64,000 bases of DNA from Persicaria tinctoria (taxonomy: Eukaryota > Streptophyta > Magnoliopsida > Caryophyllales > Polygonaceae): positions 17,008,688 to 17,072,687 of the forward strand of contig JBANSL010000013.1 of NCBI GenBank assembly GCA_037127255.1. The letters are read 5' to 3'. The notes below the pieces were generated by a model. It was given only the letters and a program-made list of their open reading frames with translations. It did no database searches and was not told the DNA's origin. The position numbers were made by a program, and so were the translations under genes. Below are positions 54,301-64,000 of the stretch, piece after piece (the stretch's first letter is position 1; every line of letters begins with the position of its first letter).

Positions 54301-55371
54301 TACGATTCTCAGGGTTGGTTCACTACTACTAGTGCAGTAAGATTTCTTACGAACCAAGATTCCTTTAATGATGACCCAACTAATTGGATATGGAAAATAA
54401 AAACTATTCCCAAGATTAAAAATTTCCTTTGGAAAATAAGTCAGAATGGGTTACCTACTAGAGATCGTCTGAGTAAGAGAGGCGTATCTATTCCTAATGA
54501 ATGTTGTTTTTGTGGAACAAATGGTGAAGACGAAGTCCATCTGTTTACAGAATGTCAGTTTAGTAAGCACCCGCTTCTACAAACAAATAAATGTTCGTCT
54601 ATTATTGGTGGGACAAACAATTCTAGAATAAGAGGCAAGGACATAATGGCAAAACTAGGGGAAGTTCTAACGACCAAAGCAAAGGAAGAAATGGCGATGA
54701 AATGGTGGTCCATCTGGTATTTTAGGAACAAAATGATTTTCAAAGAGTCGAAGCTGCCAACTGATCAAGAAATACACGCGTTTACCAAGTCTATAAAAGA
54801 AGATTGGCATAGAGCACAGAGGGAGGAGGAGGATGATTCAAATCAAGGGAAAGGAAAAATTACAAGAACAAGGGTGAAGATTAGCAGAAAAAATGTAAAA
54901 TGGAGAAAGCCGGAATTTGGCTTCTTAAAACTCAATTTTAATGGAGCAGTTAACCAACTCGGGGAAGCTAGTACAAGGTATGTCATTAGAAATTATAAAG
55001 GAAAAGTTGCTTACTGGGAGAAAAAGTCTATAGGAAAAGTTCATCCTATTATGGCCGAGGCAATAGCCTTACGAGAAGGTGTTTTATGTGCTAAAACTAA
55101 CAAAATCACTAAACTAATAATTGAAGGTGATTCCCAGCTAATAATAAATCATCTAAAAAACAACGGCCGTTGTCCATGGGAAATTGAATTAATTTTGGGT
55201 GATGTCAAAGGACTACTTAGGTTTTTCCTTGATATCTTCTTCTCCTTCGTGCCCCGTGAGGGTAACAGAACGGCTGACAAGGTTGCTCACCTTGACCATT
55301 CTGTTAATGGGTTGGCACTGGAGGATTATCCAGATCTTTTAGATCTCGTCTGCCAGGATGCTATCGGTTAG
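51366..55371 (+). pseudogene. LINE ORF2: endonuclease, RT, zf-RVT, RNase H; several lesions
   Basis: ATG 51366 (MKIGSWNVRGIG). The endonuclease has METKTD, FVYAPAQ, IGDLND and SSDHCPI, with a TAG at 51537. A frameshift near 52340 moves the frame to the linker (FWSQRAKAKHVRLADTNSGY) and RT (NRPI-like YRPISMCSTIYKIISK, QGAFVADRAIQDNV, KLDIEKAYDRVNWDF). At 53185 RT is interrupted: the RQGDPLSP region is deleted and sequence resumes at LGAEVLAQRL with FADDTIVF intact. A TAA at 53650 replaces the Gln of the sister LINE. zf-RVT (CCFCGTNGEDEVHLFTEC) and RNase H (KLNFNG, MAEAIALRE, IEGDSQ, GNRTADKVAH) follow to TAG at 55369. The first RNase H Asp is Asn here. Confidence 0.88.
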
Positions 55372-55420
55372 GTTTTCCAACCGAATTATTACCTAATAAA
55401 AAAAAAAAGGTCTTGGGATT

Positions 55421-55766
55421 CTTTTTAAAGAGAATTAAGATTATGGGTGATTTATATAAAAACAAATTGGGAAGGGTGCGTTCCCTAGTTGACGAGGACG
55501 CGTTCTAATATCTTAAATAATAATTATATATAAACTTACGTACATTATTCCTTACTGTATTATTTTCATCCATCCATGTTTTCCACATAAATCATGGGCT
55601 ATCCTACACACTTTGATCGAAAGGCTTTCCCTAGTTGACGAGGACAATTAGTGGGTAAGTAATGTTTATCATATATATAGTTTTTCATATATCAAAACCA
55701 ACCAATAATATAGAGAGTAGCACGTATTAACTAGCAATCAAATGGAGTATATAGAAGGAAAATAGA
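55421..55766. other. Spacer, nothing recognised
   Basis: AT-rich. The phrase CCCTAGTTGACGAGGAC occurs twice (55483 and 55631), a short dispersed duplication about 148 bp apart. Confidence 0.5.
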
Positions 55767-56318
55767 TAGGGTGGGCATGGGACAGGACAACACGGGAATA
55801 TTGGGGTAATTCAGCGTCTCGTTCCGTGTATTTTTTACAGGACGGGATCGGGCAGGATTGAATATTTTTTTTAAATTCCGTTGGGTCTTATCCCTTCCGA
55901 GACGAGGGGATCGAAACGGGACAGGATTTGTCCTTCGTAAAAAAAAAAAGATTAAAATACAATCCAAAATAACAAGTAAAAAGTTGCAAATGAGGTACAA
56001 ATTAAAGGCATGCGTAAGTCACTAAGCCAAACTACTTATTTCTTATTTTTTTTATAATGTTTTTATTATTATTTTAAAATTTAAATTTTGGGTTTAAATA
56101 AATGTTAAAGTATAATATAAATATATTCTTATATATTTTATTAATTTTAATTAAATATATAATATATATCATTTTATATATATACGGGACGGGATGGGAT
56201 TTGTGGGATTCGAACTAGCTCCATCCTGCATGGGGATTGAATTTTTTTTTTTATAAATCTCACCTGGATCGAGATGGGATGCGGGAGACAGGATTTGCAG
56301 GATTTGTGCCCACCCCTA
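55767..56318. mobile_element. hAT-like MITE
   Basis: Ends TAGGGTGGGCATGGG and TGTGCCCACCCCTA, inverted. Flanks AAAATAGA and ACAATAAA match at six of eight positions, fitting an aged 8-bp duplication. The interior is purine-biased (GGGACGGGAT words), AT-rich in the middle, non-coding. Confidence 0.55.
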
Positions 56319-56449
56319 ACAATAAATGTCGATATTGAAATGATAATTAGGTAAATGTCCATAAATTTTATTTAATTCCAAACTACCCTTTTTATAATTT
56401 AATCCTCAAAACCCTTCTAATTATTTTATTCAATAAGTGTTTGTATCTT

Positions 56450-56736
56450 ATAATTTATTTTAATGCTTATCGGTCAATGAAATTAAAGGGACCATAAAAT
56501 GGACTATGAAGTTAGACTAGACGATTTTCACCGGACGAGGATTGTCTAGTCCACAATTTGTAGTCCATACCGTAGTCCAAATGATCTCATTGGCTAAATT
56601 GAAATTTCTAATTATTTTCTTCAATATATAAGTGTTTGTACCTTATAATTTATTTTAATGTTTATCGGCCAATGGAATTAAAGGGACCATAAAATGAACT
56701 ATGAAGTTGGACTAGACGATTTTCACCAGTCGAGGA
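56450..56736. repeat. Tandem duplication, period about 194 bp
   Basis: 56450-56545 and 56644-56736 share TTATAATTTATTTTAATG, GGGACCATAAAATG and AGACTAGACGATTTTCACC-type blocks with few differences. No coding sequence; 56737-57190 also lacks a gene. Confidence 0.8.
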
Positions 56737-57194
56737 GGGCCATTGATTCTCACTTCTGTTCTTTGATTTTAATTGTATAAAGACCCACACCCATTGGGCA
56801 GAATAGAAGTGCACGGATACATCTGTCAGATTATACTCGTTTGTACGATTACTCCCAATTTTAACTCTCCTCCCCCGCCAAACCTGATTGAACCAATTTT
56901 TTACATCTTCTCCCCCGCCCATCCAACTTCATAACTCCACTTGTGATTTAATTTCATCAAAGCAATCTGTTTTCATATTTTGAATAGTTTACAGATTTTT
57001 GCGAAGATTTTTTAAGATGAGTTTTTAGATTGCTTTTATAGATTGCAATCTGTTTTCAAAAATTTTCAAAATCTGTAAACAACAATATTTTTTAAGATGG
57101 GTTTTTGAGCAAGTTGGGAAATAAGATTTGATAAAACTCAACTATTAACTCTTGCTTGGTAAACGTTTCAATTGGGAGAGATGAAAAATTAATA

Positions 57195-57429
57195 CTCCCT
57201 CCGTTCCAAAATAGATGGACTTTTATTTTTTTGCACGCTTTTTAATGAGCGGAAAACTCTATAAAATATTATTTTTTTAATTAAATTTTTTATACTATTT
57301 GATACTTATTACTACTAAGTATCTAATTATTAAAAAAAATTAATTAAAAAAATAATATTTTATAGAGTTTTTCGCTCCTTAAAAAGCGTGCAGAAAAGTA
57401 GAAGACCATGTATTTTGGAACGGAGGGAG
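57195..57429. mobile_element. Stowaway MITE (Tc1/mariner)
   Basis: CTCCCTCCGTTCCAAAATA at the left and its inverse at the right, flanked by TA. About 235 bp, with the arms complementary for most of its length (AAAACTCTATAAAATATTAT pairs with the right arm). No coding. Confidence 0.92.
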
Positions 57430-57456
57430 TACTCCGTACTACTATTAACTCTTGTT

Positions 57457-60020
57457 TTTTTTTTGTTTTTTTTTTATTAGGAAAAGATTCGGGTGGGCAA
57501 GCCCTACCCGGCAACATCCTTGCGGATGAGGTCAATAAGACCTGAATTGTTATGAATATCATTACCTCGGGCAGAGTGGCTAAGGTGTGCAACCTTATCA
57601 GCCACTCTATTGCCCATACGAGGTACATGAAAGTAACCTATTTCTTTTACAGTCGACAACATGACTAGAATATCGGAGAGGATCGGTTCAATCTCCCAAG
57701 GACATTTAGCCATCTTGTTTAGATAGTCTATAATTATTTTGCAGTCACCTTCAACCTGGATTCTTTCAATGTGCAGTTGTAATACCTTCTGGATTCCCAG
57801 TTTGAGGGCGAGAGCTTCTGCCATGATGGCTTGCTGTTTTTCTAGTAATTTGTGCTCGATGGTGACAGGGCGGTCATTCCAGTCCCTGATAATGATACCA
57901 GCCGTACTGTCACCGTTGGCTAAAGACGAACCATCAAAATTAAGTTTGAACCACCTTAACGGAGGCTTGCGCCATTTAATAGGACGTTGCTTGTCGGTCT
58001 TTCTTGGATAGACTCTTGAGGAGGGATGCATACCTTCATCACCATCACCGTCGATCGCAGATGTTCTCTTCCTGTTATCTATGTGTGATCTGACCAGATG
58101 GACGGCAGTTTGGTGCTGGGGGATTGGTGCTTGTTGAAACAAGTATTGGTTCCTGATGTACCAGATAGTCCACCAAGCGAAGGATAGATCAGTTAGAGCG
58201 GCAGTCGTTAAGCTGGTTCCAAGGCTAGATACAATGGGTCTGAAATCCCGGGACTGACTGATCATTCTAGTAATTGTTGTTTATTCTTGACTCGGAAGTC
58301 GGTATATTTTCCGTATGAAAGGGCATTCCAGGAACAGGTGAGTCTCGTCTTCGGGAGCCGTATTGCATAGTGAACAAGTAGTTGGGACAGCCGACCCCCT
58401 GCACGATAGGCGCACAGCAGTGGGTAGACCATTTTGTGCAATCTTCCATAGGAAATTCTTCACCTTAGGGGGAACATCAGTTTTCCAAATCCAAGCGTTC
58501 GTATCGGTCGGAGCTGAGGATTGTGCTGTTATCAGTTTGTAGGCGCTGGTTGTAGTAAACCAACCTTCCCTATCTGGCCACCAGTATAGGCGGTCTTGTA
58601 GATTTGATTCCGGAATAGGAATGTCTACAATTTCTTTTACAATGTTGTTTGGTAGTACCTTCTGCAGCTTTTCACACCACCATTTCCCCCCATAATATAG
58701 TCACTAACGGTCTCATTCTGATCGAAACCCTGGATATTACCCACCCGAGACTCTAACGTGTAGGTGGAGATCCAATTATCGGTCCAGAATTTTATTGAGC
58801 ATCCGTTTCCTATCGACCAAATAAGGCCTGTTTTAAAAGTGTCAATTAAGTTAGCAAGTTTAGCCCATTGCCAAGAACTGGCTCCCGATCGTTTGTACTC
58901 GAAAATACTAGCAGAACGTAGGTATTTATGTCTGATTAATGTTACCCAGATATTGTTCGGGTCAGCCAGTATTTTCCAAAAAAGTTTCATCTGAAGAGCG
59001 ACATTCATATCGCCCGATTTGCGAATTCCCAACCCGCCATGCTGCTTCGGTTTGCAAATCCTATCCCAACTAATTAACGGCCGATATTGTAAATCCTTGT
59101 TCCAGAAAAAAGACCGGTTTATTTGGTCCAGTTCATTATGTATAGCTACGGGGAGCATGAAATTCTGCATTACATGCAGAGGTTTAGCCGATAGGTTAGA
59201 ATTAATAAGGGTTGCACGACCCTGCTGGGAAAGCGCATTGGCCCTCCACTTTGATAGTTGTTGTTTCGATTTGCAGACGATATCTTCAAATGTACTGATG
59301 GTGACTCTACCATTAATAATAGGACATCCCAAATACTTTTCTATAGAGTTTTCGTTTGTAATGTTGAGGCAGTTACCTAATTCAAGGATTCTATGGTTTG
59401 GAATCCCTGGCGACGCTTGAAAACTAGATTTTTGGTAATTGACCTTTTGGCCCGATACCCGGCAATACGAGTCAATTATCGATCTAACTCTGCACCCCGC
59501 ATCCACGCTACCTTTGGAGAAGATAATGATGTCATCTGCGAAGGACAGGAACGGAATACGCGACCCGTGTTGACCAATCGGAAAGCCAATTTGTGGTCTA
59601 TCCAGGCTTGCTTCAGCTGCAAGTTTACGGGCTAATACCTCAGCACCCAACAGGAATAGAAAAGGGGACAGAGGGTCCCCCTGGCGAATTCCTCGGGAAG
59701 GAAAGAATAATTTTGTAGGGCCGTTGTTAACTAGTACAGAGAAAGAAACGGTTGTTATACACTCCATAATCCATGAAGTAAAAGTGTCGTGAAATCCAAA
59801 TCTGAGGAGCACATTCTTTATGAAGTGTCAGTCTACCCTATCGTATGCTTTTTCCATGTCTAATTTTATTGCCAGCCATCCTTCACGTCCCTTACGGTTT
59901 TTGTATGAGTGGAAAATTTCATGGGCAATAAGGACATTGTCCTGTATCGCCCTGTCTGACACAAAAGCTCCTTGTAACGGATGTATGAGTTTCCCGATTA
60001 CCTTTTTTAATCTTTCAGTT
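57457..60020 (-). mobile_element. 5'-truncated L1-type LINE (RT, zf-RVT, RNase H)
   Basis: Perfect 16-bp duplications ACTATTAACTCTTGTT at 57441-57456 and 60021-60036. Poly-A (interrupted by C) on the minus strand abuts the left copy. The 5' end is truncated inside RT (TERLKKVIGKLIHPLQGAF). The element is related to the LINE at 47973-55408 but carries different lesions. Confidence 0.92.
57504..60020 (-). pseudogene. LINE ORF2 C-terminal two thirds
   Basis: Minus strand: RT begins at QGAFVSDRAIQDNVLIAHEI, motif A KLDMEKAYDRVD then TGA where Trp is expected (near 59833), then an open 391-codon stretch 59812-58637 with GIRQGDPLSP, FADDIIIFSKG, and the NELDQINRSFFWNKDLQY block. Frame changes near 58660 and 58270 separate zf-RVT (FLWKIAQNGLPT, CSLCNTAPEDETHLFLECPF) and the RNase H domain (58265-57504). 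That domain keeps its acidic residues: KLNFDGSS, MAEALALKLG, VEGDCK, GNRVADKVAHL. It ends DVAG-TAG inside the 3' stem-loop. Confidence 0.9.
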
Positions 60021-60079
60021 ACTATTAACTCTTGTTGCTTGGTACTTGGTAGTACATTGTCAAAACATGCAATTTAATA

Positions 60080-60349
60080 CTCCCCCCGTCTCGAAATTCA
60101 TGTCGTTTTAGCTCTTTAATTTTGTATCAAAATAGATGTCGTTTTAGGTTTTCTAGGTAGTGGATAGTAATGATTTGTATTGATTTGTGTGTTGTTGACT
60201 TTTTTGAATGTTTTGATTGGTTAAAAAATATAGTGGGTAATAAAATTAATGAAAAAATTAGTGGAATGATGATGTTGATTGATGGATGAGTGTTTTTATT
60301 AAAATTTGTGCATAAGGCTAAAACGACATGAATTTCGAGACGGATGGAG
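60080..60349. mobile_element. Stowaway-like MITE
   Basis: CTCCCCCCGTCTCGAAATTC and ATGTCGTTTTAG at the left, inverse CTAAAACGACATGAATTTCG and AGACGGATGGAG at the right, flanked by TA. The right arm is decayed by one base at the tip. 270 bp, non-coding. Confidence 0.88.
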
Positions 60350-60419
60350 TAGGATAAAAGTAATGATTATGATTAATTTAATTTTTGTTGTTGTAGGAGG
60401 ATGGTCAAGTATGAAATAA

Positions 60420-63400
60420 ATATAAAATAAAGATCAGACTGACTTTCCTGTCTCAGCAAATAAATACAAGACTTCCTCCCGTTGTAGTAGAAGGTTGTCA
60501 GGATCGAATCCACGAGGAAGCACGTCAGCAGTTCTTAGGTAGCAACAGATCTCACAGACAAGCAACAGAAACATAGAAATAAAAGCAGAAAAGACAAAGC
60601 AAAATAGAAACAAAAGCAAAGCAACAGGCGTACTCGATCTCGACTAGGTGGTACTCGAGATCGACAACAGCAAGTCAAAAATTGAAAACAGAAACTGAAA
60701 ATCGATGACAACAGAAGAAAACTCAACTCGACCTACACTAGACCGTACTCGAGATCGACTACCACCTACTCGATCTCGACTAGACTCTCCTCTGTATCGA
60801 CTAGAAAGACAGAAAGTGTAAATTGCAAATTTCGAACCCAAAACTCAGATTTTCGACGAAATAAATCAATATAATAAACGACTTCCAAGACCAGGGTATC
60901 AACACCACAACGATAACCATGCAAAGTAACACATAAAGGCATAAAAGATCATACTTTCCATCAAAATAACTTTCGTTATCAACAAATAGACATATAGAGG
61001 CTTTCGCATAAACCCTAATTGTTACTAACCCTTTCCACATAATTAACCCAAGTTGTATTAAGATCACTTTCGCTTCAATAACACAAACAAGGATCACCTT
61101 CAACTTTCGCAAAAGAATCATGCTCATAAGGATAGAAGACGGATTGCATAAAAAGATCTGACCTTTACTGCATCATCTCACATGGCCACCGTCGGGCTCA
61201 CCCCAGCCCCAGAAGTGGGTGGACTACTCGCTCTTCATCATTAAGAAAGACATCAAATAAAAAAAGAAACTAACTTGCATTGAATTAAATAAAGAAAGCT
61301 TACAACCCACAAGACAAATCCGCTTTCGCCTTTCCACCTTGCTTGCTACAAACTCTCTCTCTCTCTACTCCTACTTACTTGAATGTAATTGATTGTGTAT
61401 CTAAATGAATGAAAAACCAGCCCCTAGGGCTTTATTTATAGCCTTCTAATCCTTGCTAATCAAGGATAGAATCTTCTATCTATATCTAAAATTATATCTA
61501 CTTGCTAAATAAATGCGATAAAGGAATTAAATCTAAAAGGAAAATAATAAATCTAAAGTCTTCCATGTGTTGTAAATCTTCTCCATAGATAGAACTTGAT
61601 AGATCTCGTCCAACTCGACTTCCTTCGGCTCCAAGTAACTCCAACTCGACTCGGACTGCTCACGTCGACGCGTTTCCAGAAACTGGGCTACTCGATATCG
61701 AGGAGGGCTACTCGACATCAAGTAGGATTGTCGTCGACTAGTGTTCTCGGGTGACTCTACTCGACATGGCTCGGATCTAGGCTCCTGGGTGTCGTCGATC
61801 TCGACTAATCGTACTCGAGATCGAGTAGAGCTGCTCGGCGTCTTCGTCCTCGGCTTCTCGATCAGCTCCTCTCCTCGACTCCGGGTGTGGCATCTAGGCT
61901 TTGTCGATCTCGACCAGTGGTACTCGAGATCGAGTAGGGTTCCGGAGTCAGGTTGCCTCAGACTTGGTTTCTACGACCAGGCTTTGTCGACCAAGTCTGC
62001 TCGGGCTCTCTACTCGAGATCGAGTAAGGTGTACTCGACATAGAGTAGCTCTGGCTTCAGCTCGGTTTGTCCTGGTTCTGTACTCTCGGATTCTGGACTT
62101 CTGTAGTTGTTTTCCGAGCTTTTCTGACCTTCCTTAAAATTGCTGTAAAACGTCTCGAATTCTGCGAATTTAAACAGAAACTGGTGTAGATTCCATAATT
62201 TGGCAAAAAAACATAAACTACATAGATTCTGTACTATCTAACCCAAATGTATGCAATGTATGCAGAAAACGATATAAAAGTTACTGTAAAACATGACAGA
62301 TTCAGCTCACAACAAACACCCCATACTTAAGCTTGCTTGTCCTCAAGCAATACCTTTATTTGTCATTCAGGGGAAGAAATCAAAACTCTCAACATATTAG
62401 ATTCATTCTCATATAACCCAGCAGTCAATTACCATCCTCAAAAAGGTACTAGTGTCACAGATCCATGCATGTGCAAATATACAAAAGCAACATCTACTCA
62501 CATAAGAAGGGTTTTGCAAAAACATTCATAAGTGACAAAGCATTAATAATCAAGAGGACTTTAATTTAAGCTCAAATAAGGAGTAGATTGGTAAAAGTAA
62601 AAAAGGTGGGTAATTTTTGGCAATGTGGTGCTAATGATCCGGGGAAATGGAGTATTTCCAAATTGAATTTCATACCACATTCTTTCTCCATAAGATTCAT
62701 CACCTTTCATAATGCTTTTATCAATAATAATGCTTTTACCTCTCTGACCTCAGCACTGCCTTCTCGCGAGTCGCAAACATGGGTGTCATGAATGGCCCCG
62801 GATACTTAGTGCTTTGGACTCCTCACAATGTGTCCCATCTCTCCAAACTATTATCTTAGAGAGCAGGGTCAATCTACCTTTATCTTCTGAGGTGATTGGA
62901 TTTTCTTTCACTCATTAAATTTTCCATATATTTCAAACAATTTCCTTCCAAACTCCAATAATGATAATAATCAAAACACAAACACCATATGATAATCTCC
63001 ATAATGTAAAAATCATTCTCAACATAATCCCCGGATAAGGTAAAGAATGGGCAATATTTAGATCATGTGGAGCAATATTTGAAATAAGGCATAATATGGC
63101 TTTGTGATGCGTAAGCATAGATAAGGCTAGGATTTCAAATAATGAGCATTATATGGAAATATAAAGTCCTCTATCATCTTATCATGCAACATGTCAAAAG
63201 CAACTTCAAATTTTACCTAATTTCATGGTTTTCATAAAAATATGCACTTCATTGTGACTTCTCTTTACTAGGCAATTTAATGCTATATCTCTAATGAATC
63301 CAATTTTGCATCATCGAGTTCAATTAAAGCTTCCATGACATTATTCAAAAAAAAAAATTCAATGGGGGTCATTTTTCTCAAATTTTGGAAAACATGCATA

Positions 63401-64000
63401 TGAGCACATAAATCAATAATGCATTCCAAAATAGTCATGTAGCAATTCAAAGAACTAAACTTTAAACATGCACAAATAATGTCAAATATGGCAAAAAGTA
63501 AGCCCTTCCCCCACCCCATACTTAAACATTACAGTGTCCTCATGTTGTATGGAGGAAATCGAGACTTGCAATAATAAAATAGAAATAAATCACAGCAAAC
63601 TAGATTCCGTCCCTTGCAAATAATTACAAGACCTCCTCCTGATGCAGCAGCGGGAAGTCAGGATCGATCCACGAGGAAGCGTGTCAGCGGATCCTAGGTA
63701 GCGGTGGAATCTCATGAACGTCGACAACAGTGGTACTCGATCTCGACTAGGGTAGTCGACAGAAGATCGGACAGTCGAACACAGCGCAGCAGCTAGCACA
63801 GGCAAAGGCTTGTCGATGTCGATGAGAGTCTACTCGATATCGAGTACAATCCTCGTCGACTTTGCTTCGTCTCATCGAGTACCTGCACACAGAAGCTACA
63901 GCGATGCTAGATCGAAGATCAGTAACTCGAAGTCGACCAGGCTCGGTCGAGATCGAGTAGACAGAGAATTAAAACGAAACAAAGAAATAAAGTAAAGACA
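60420..64000. repeat. Unclassified interspersed repeat with TCGA-rich dyads, continuing past the window
   Basis: A block of about 100 bp, GCAAATAA-TACAAGAC, CAGGATCGA-TCCACGAGG, TCAGC-TNCTAGGTAGC, occurs at 60458-60545 and 63617-63705 in the same orientation. A second shared motif, CACCCCATACTTAA followed by GTCCTCA, occurs at 62319 and 63512. The sequence looks like a coding-less large retroelement derivative of the kind common in plants, possibly two overlapping copies. No RT, gag or transposase is seen, and 62350-63580 holds nothing else recognisable. Confidence 0.5.

Larger units (their letters stand above)
47973..55408 (+). mobile_element. Full-length L1-type LINE with RNase H, decayed
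   Basis: Flanked by 12-bp duplications GGTCTTGGGGTT (47961-47972) and GGTCTTGGGATT (55409-55420), one mismatch. Contains a 0.7-kb 5' UTR with a G18 run (48425-48442), ORF1, an inter-ORF region, ORF2 (EN-RT-zf-RVT-RNase H) and a short 3' UTR with a stem-loop and about A11. It is same-type and related to the LINE at 57457-60020 (shared FMLP-AIHNELD-INR-FFWNKDLQY block). Confidence 0.88.

Overview
This window is nuclear DNA of a flowering plant, most likely a eudicot. The evidence is an intron-rich leucine-rich-repeat receptor kinase with GT-AG introns, L1-type LINEs with plant DUF4283/CCHC ORF1 proteins, CACTA, MULE, hAT, Stowaway and Helitron DNA transposons, and a TRIM retrotransposon with an initiator-Met-tRNA primer site. 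I could not fix the species. No tRNA, rRNA, bacterial operon or CRISPR array was seen.

Layout. Positions 2-6973 (+) hold the only clearly functional host gene, a 5'-truncated LRR receptor-like kinase of the At1g06840 (LRR-VIII-1) type. From 7991 onward almost everything is transposable-element sequence, much of it nested: (i) a non-autonomous hAT element (7991-14723, perfect 8-bp target duplication) containing a coding-less LTR element (8268-14460) that itself contains a TRIM (11242-11705); (ii) a 5'-truncated LINE (14775-19482) with a nearly intact ORF2; (iii) a cluster of Helitrons, apparently head-to-tail (19812-24310, 24311-27137, a remnant at 27138) plus minus-strand Helitrons (28915-31058 and a further 5' end at 32413), carrying fragments of an L-type lectin receptor kinase, a type II peroxiredoxin and a WD40 gene, one of them a lectin/peroxiredoxin fusion; (iv) a 1.7-kb LINE-like retroposon (27158-28835) with a 17-bp target duplication; (v) a large Mutator-like element, about 33.7-46.9 kb, carrying a DUF1985 + Ulp1-protease gene, a MURA-like N-terminal fragment and an Agenet-domain gene, and interrupted by a 5.0-kb CACTA element (41029-46032); (vi) a full-length but decayed L1 LINE (47973-55408) with a second LINE tail inserted in its ORF1; (vii) a hAT-like MITE, two Stowaway MITEs and a minus-strand LINE (57457-60020); (viii) an unclassified repeat, 60.4-64 kb, full of TCGA-rich dyads.

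The most interesting signals are: a structurally conserved, sequence-covarying stem-loop with a bulged base just before the poly-A of three different retroposons; a frame-preserving lectin-peroxiredoxin junction at a 7-bp microhomology; a Ulp1 MULE whose non-coding parts are seeded with GTCATGT and TGTCCAGT words; and ATGA stop/start overlaps at ORF2 of two LINEs, one preceded by an unrecognised Cys-rich 197-codon ORF.
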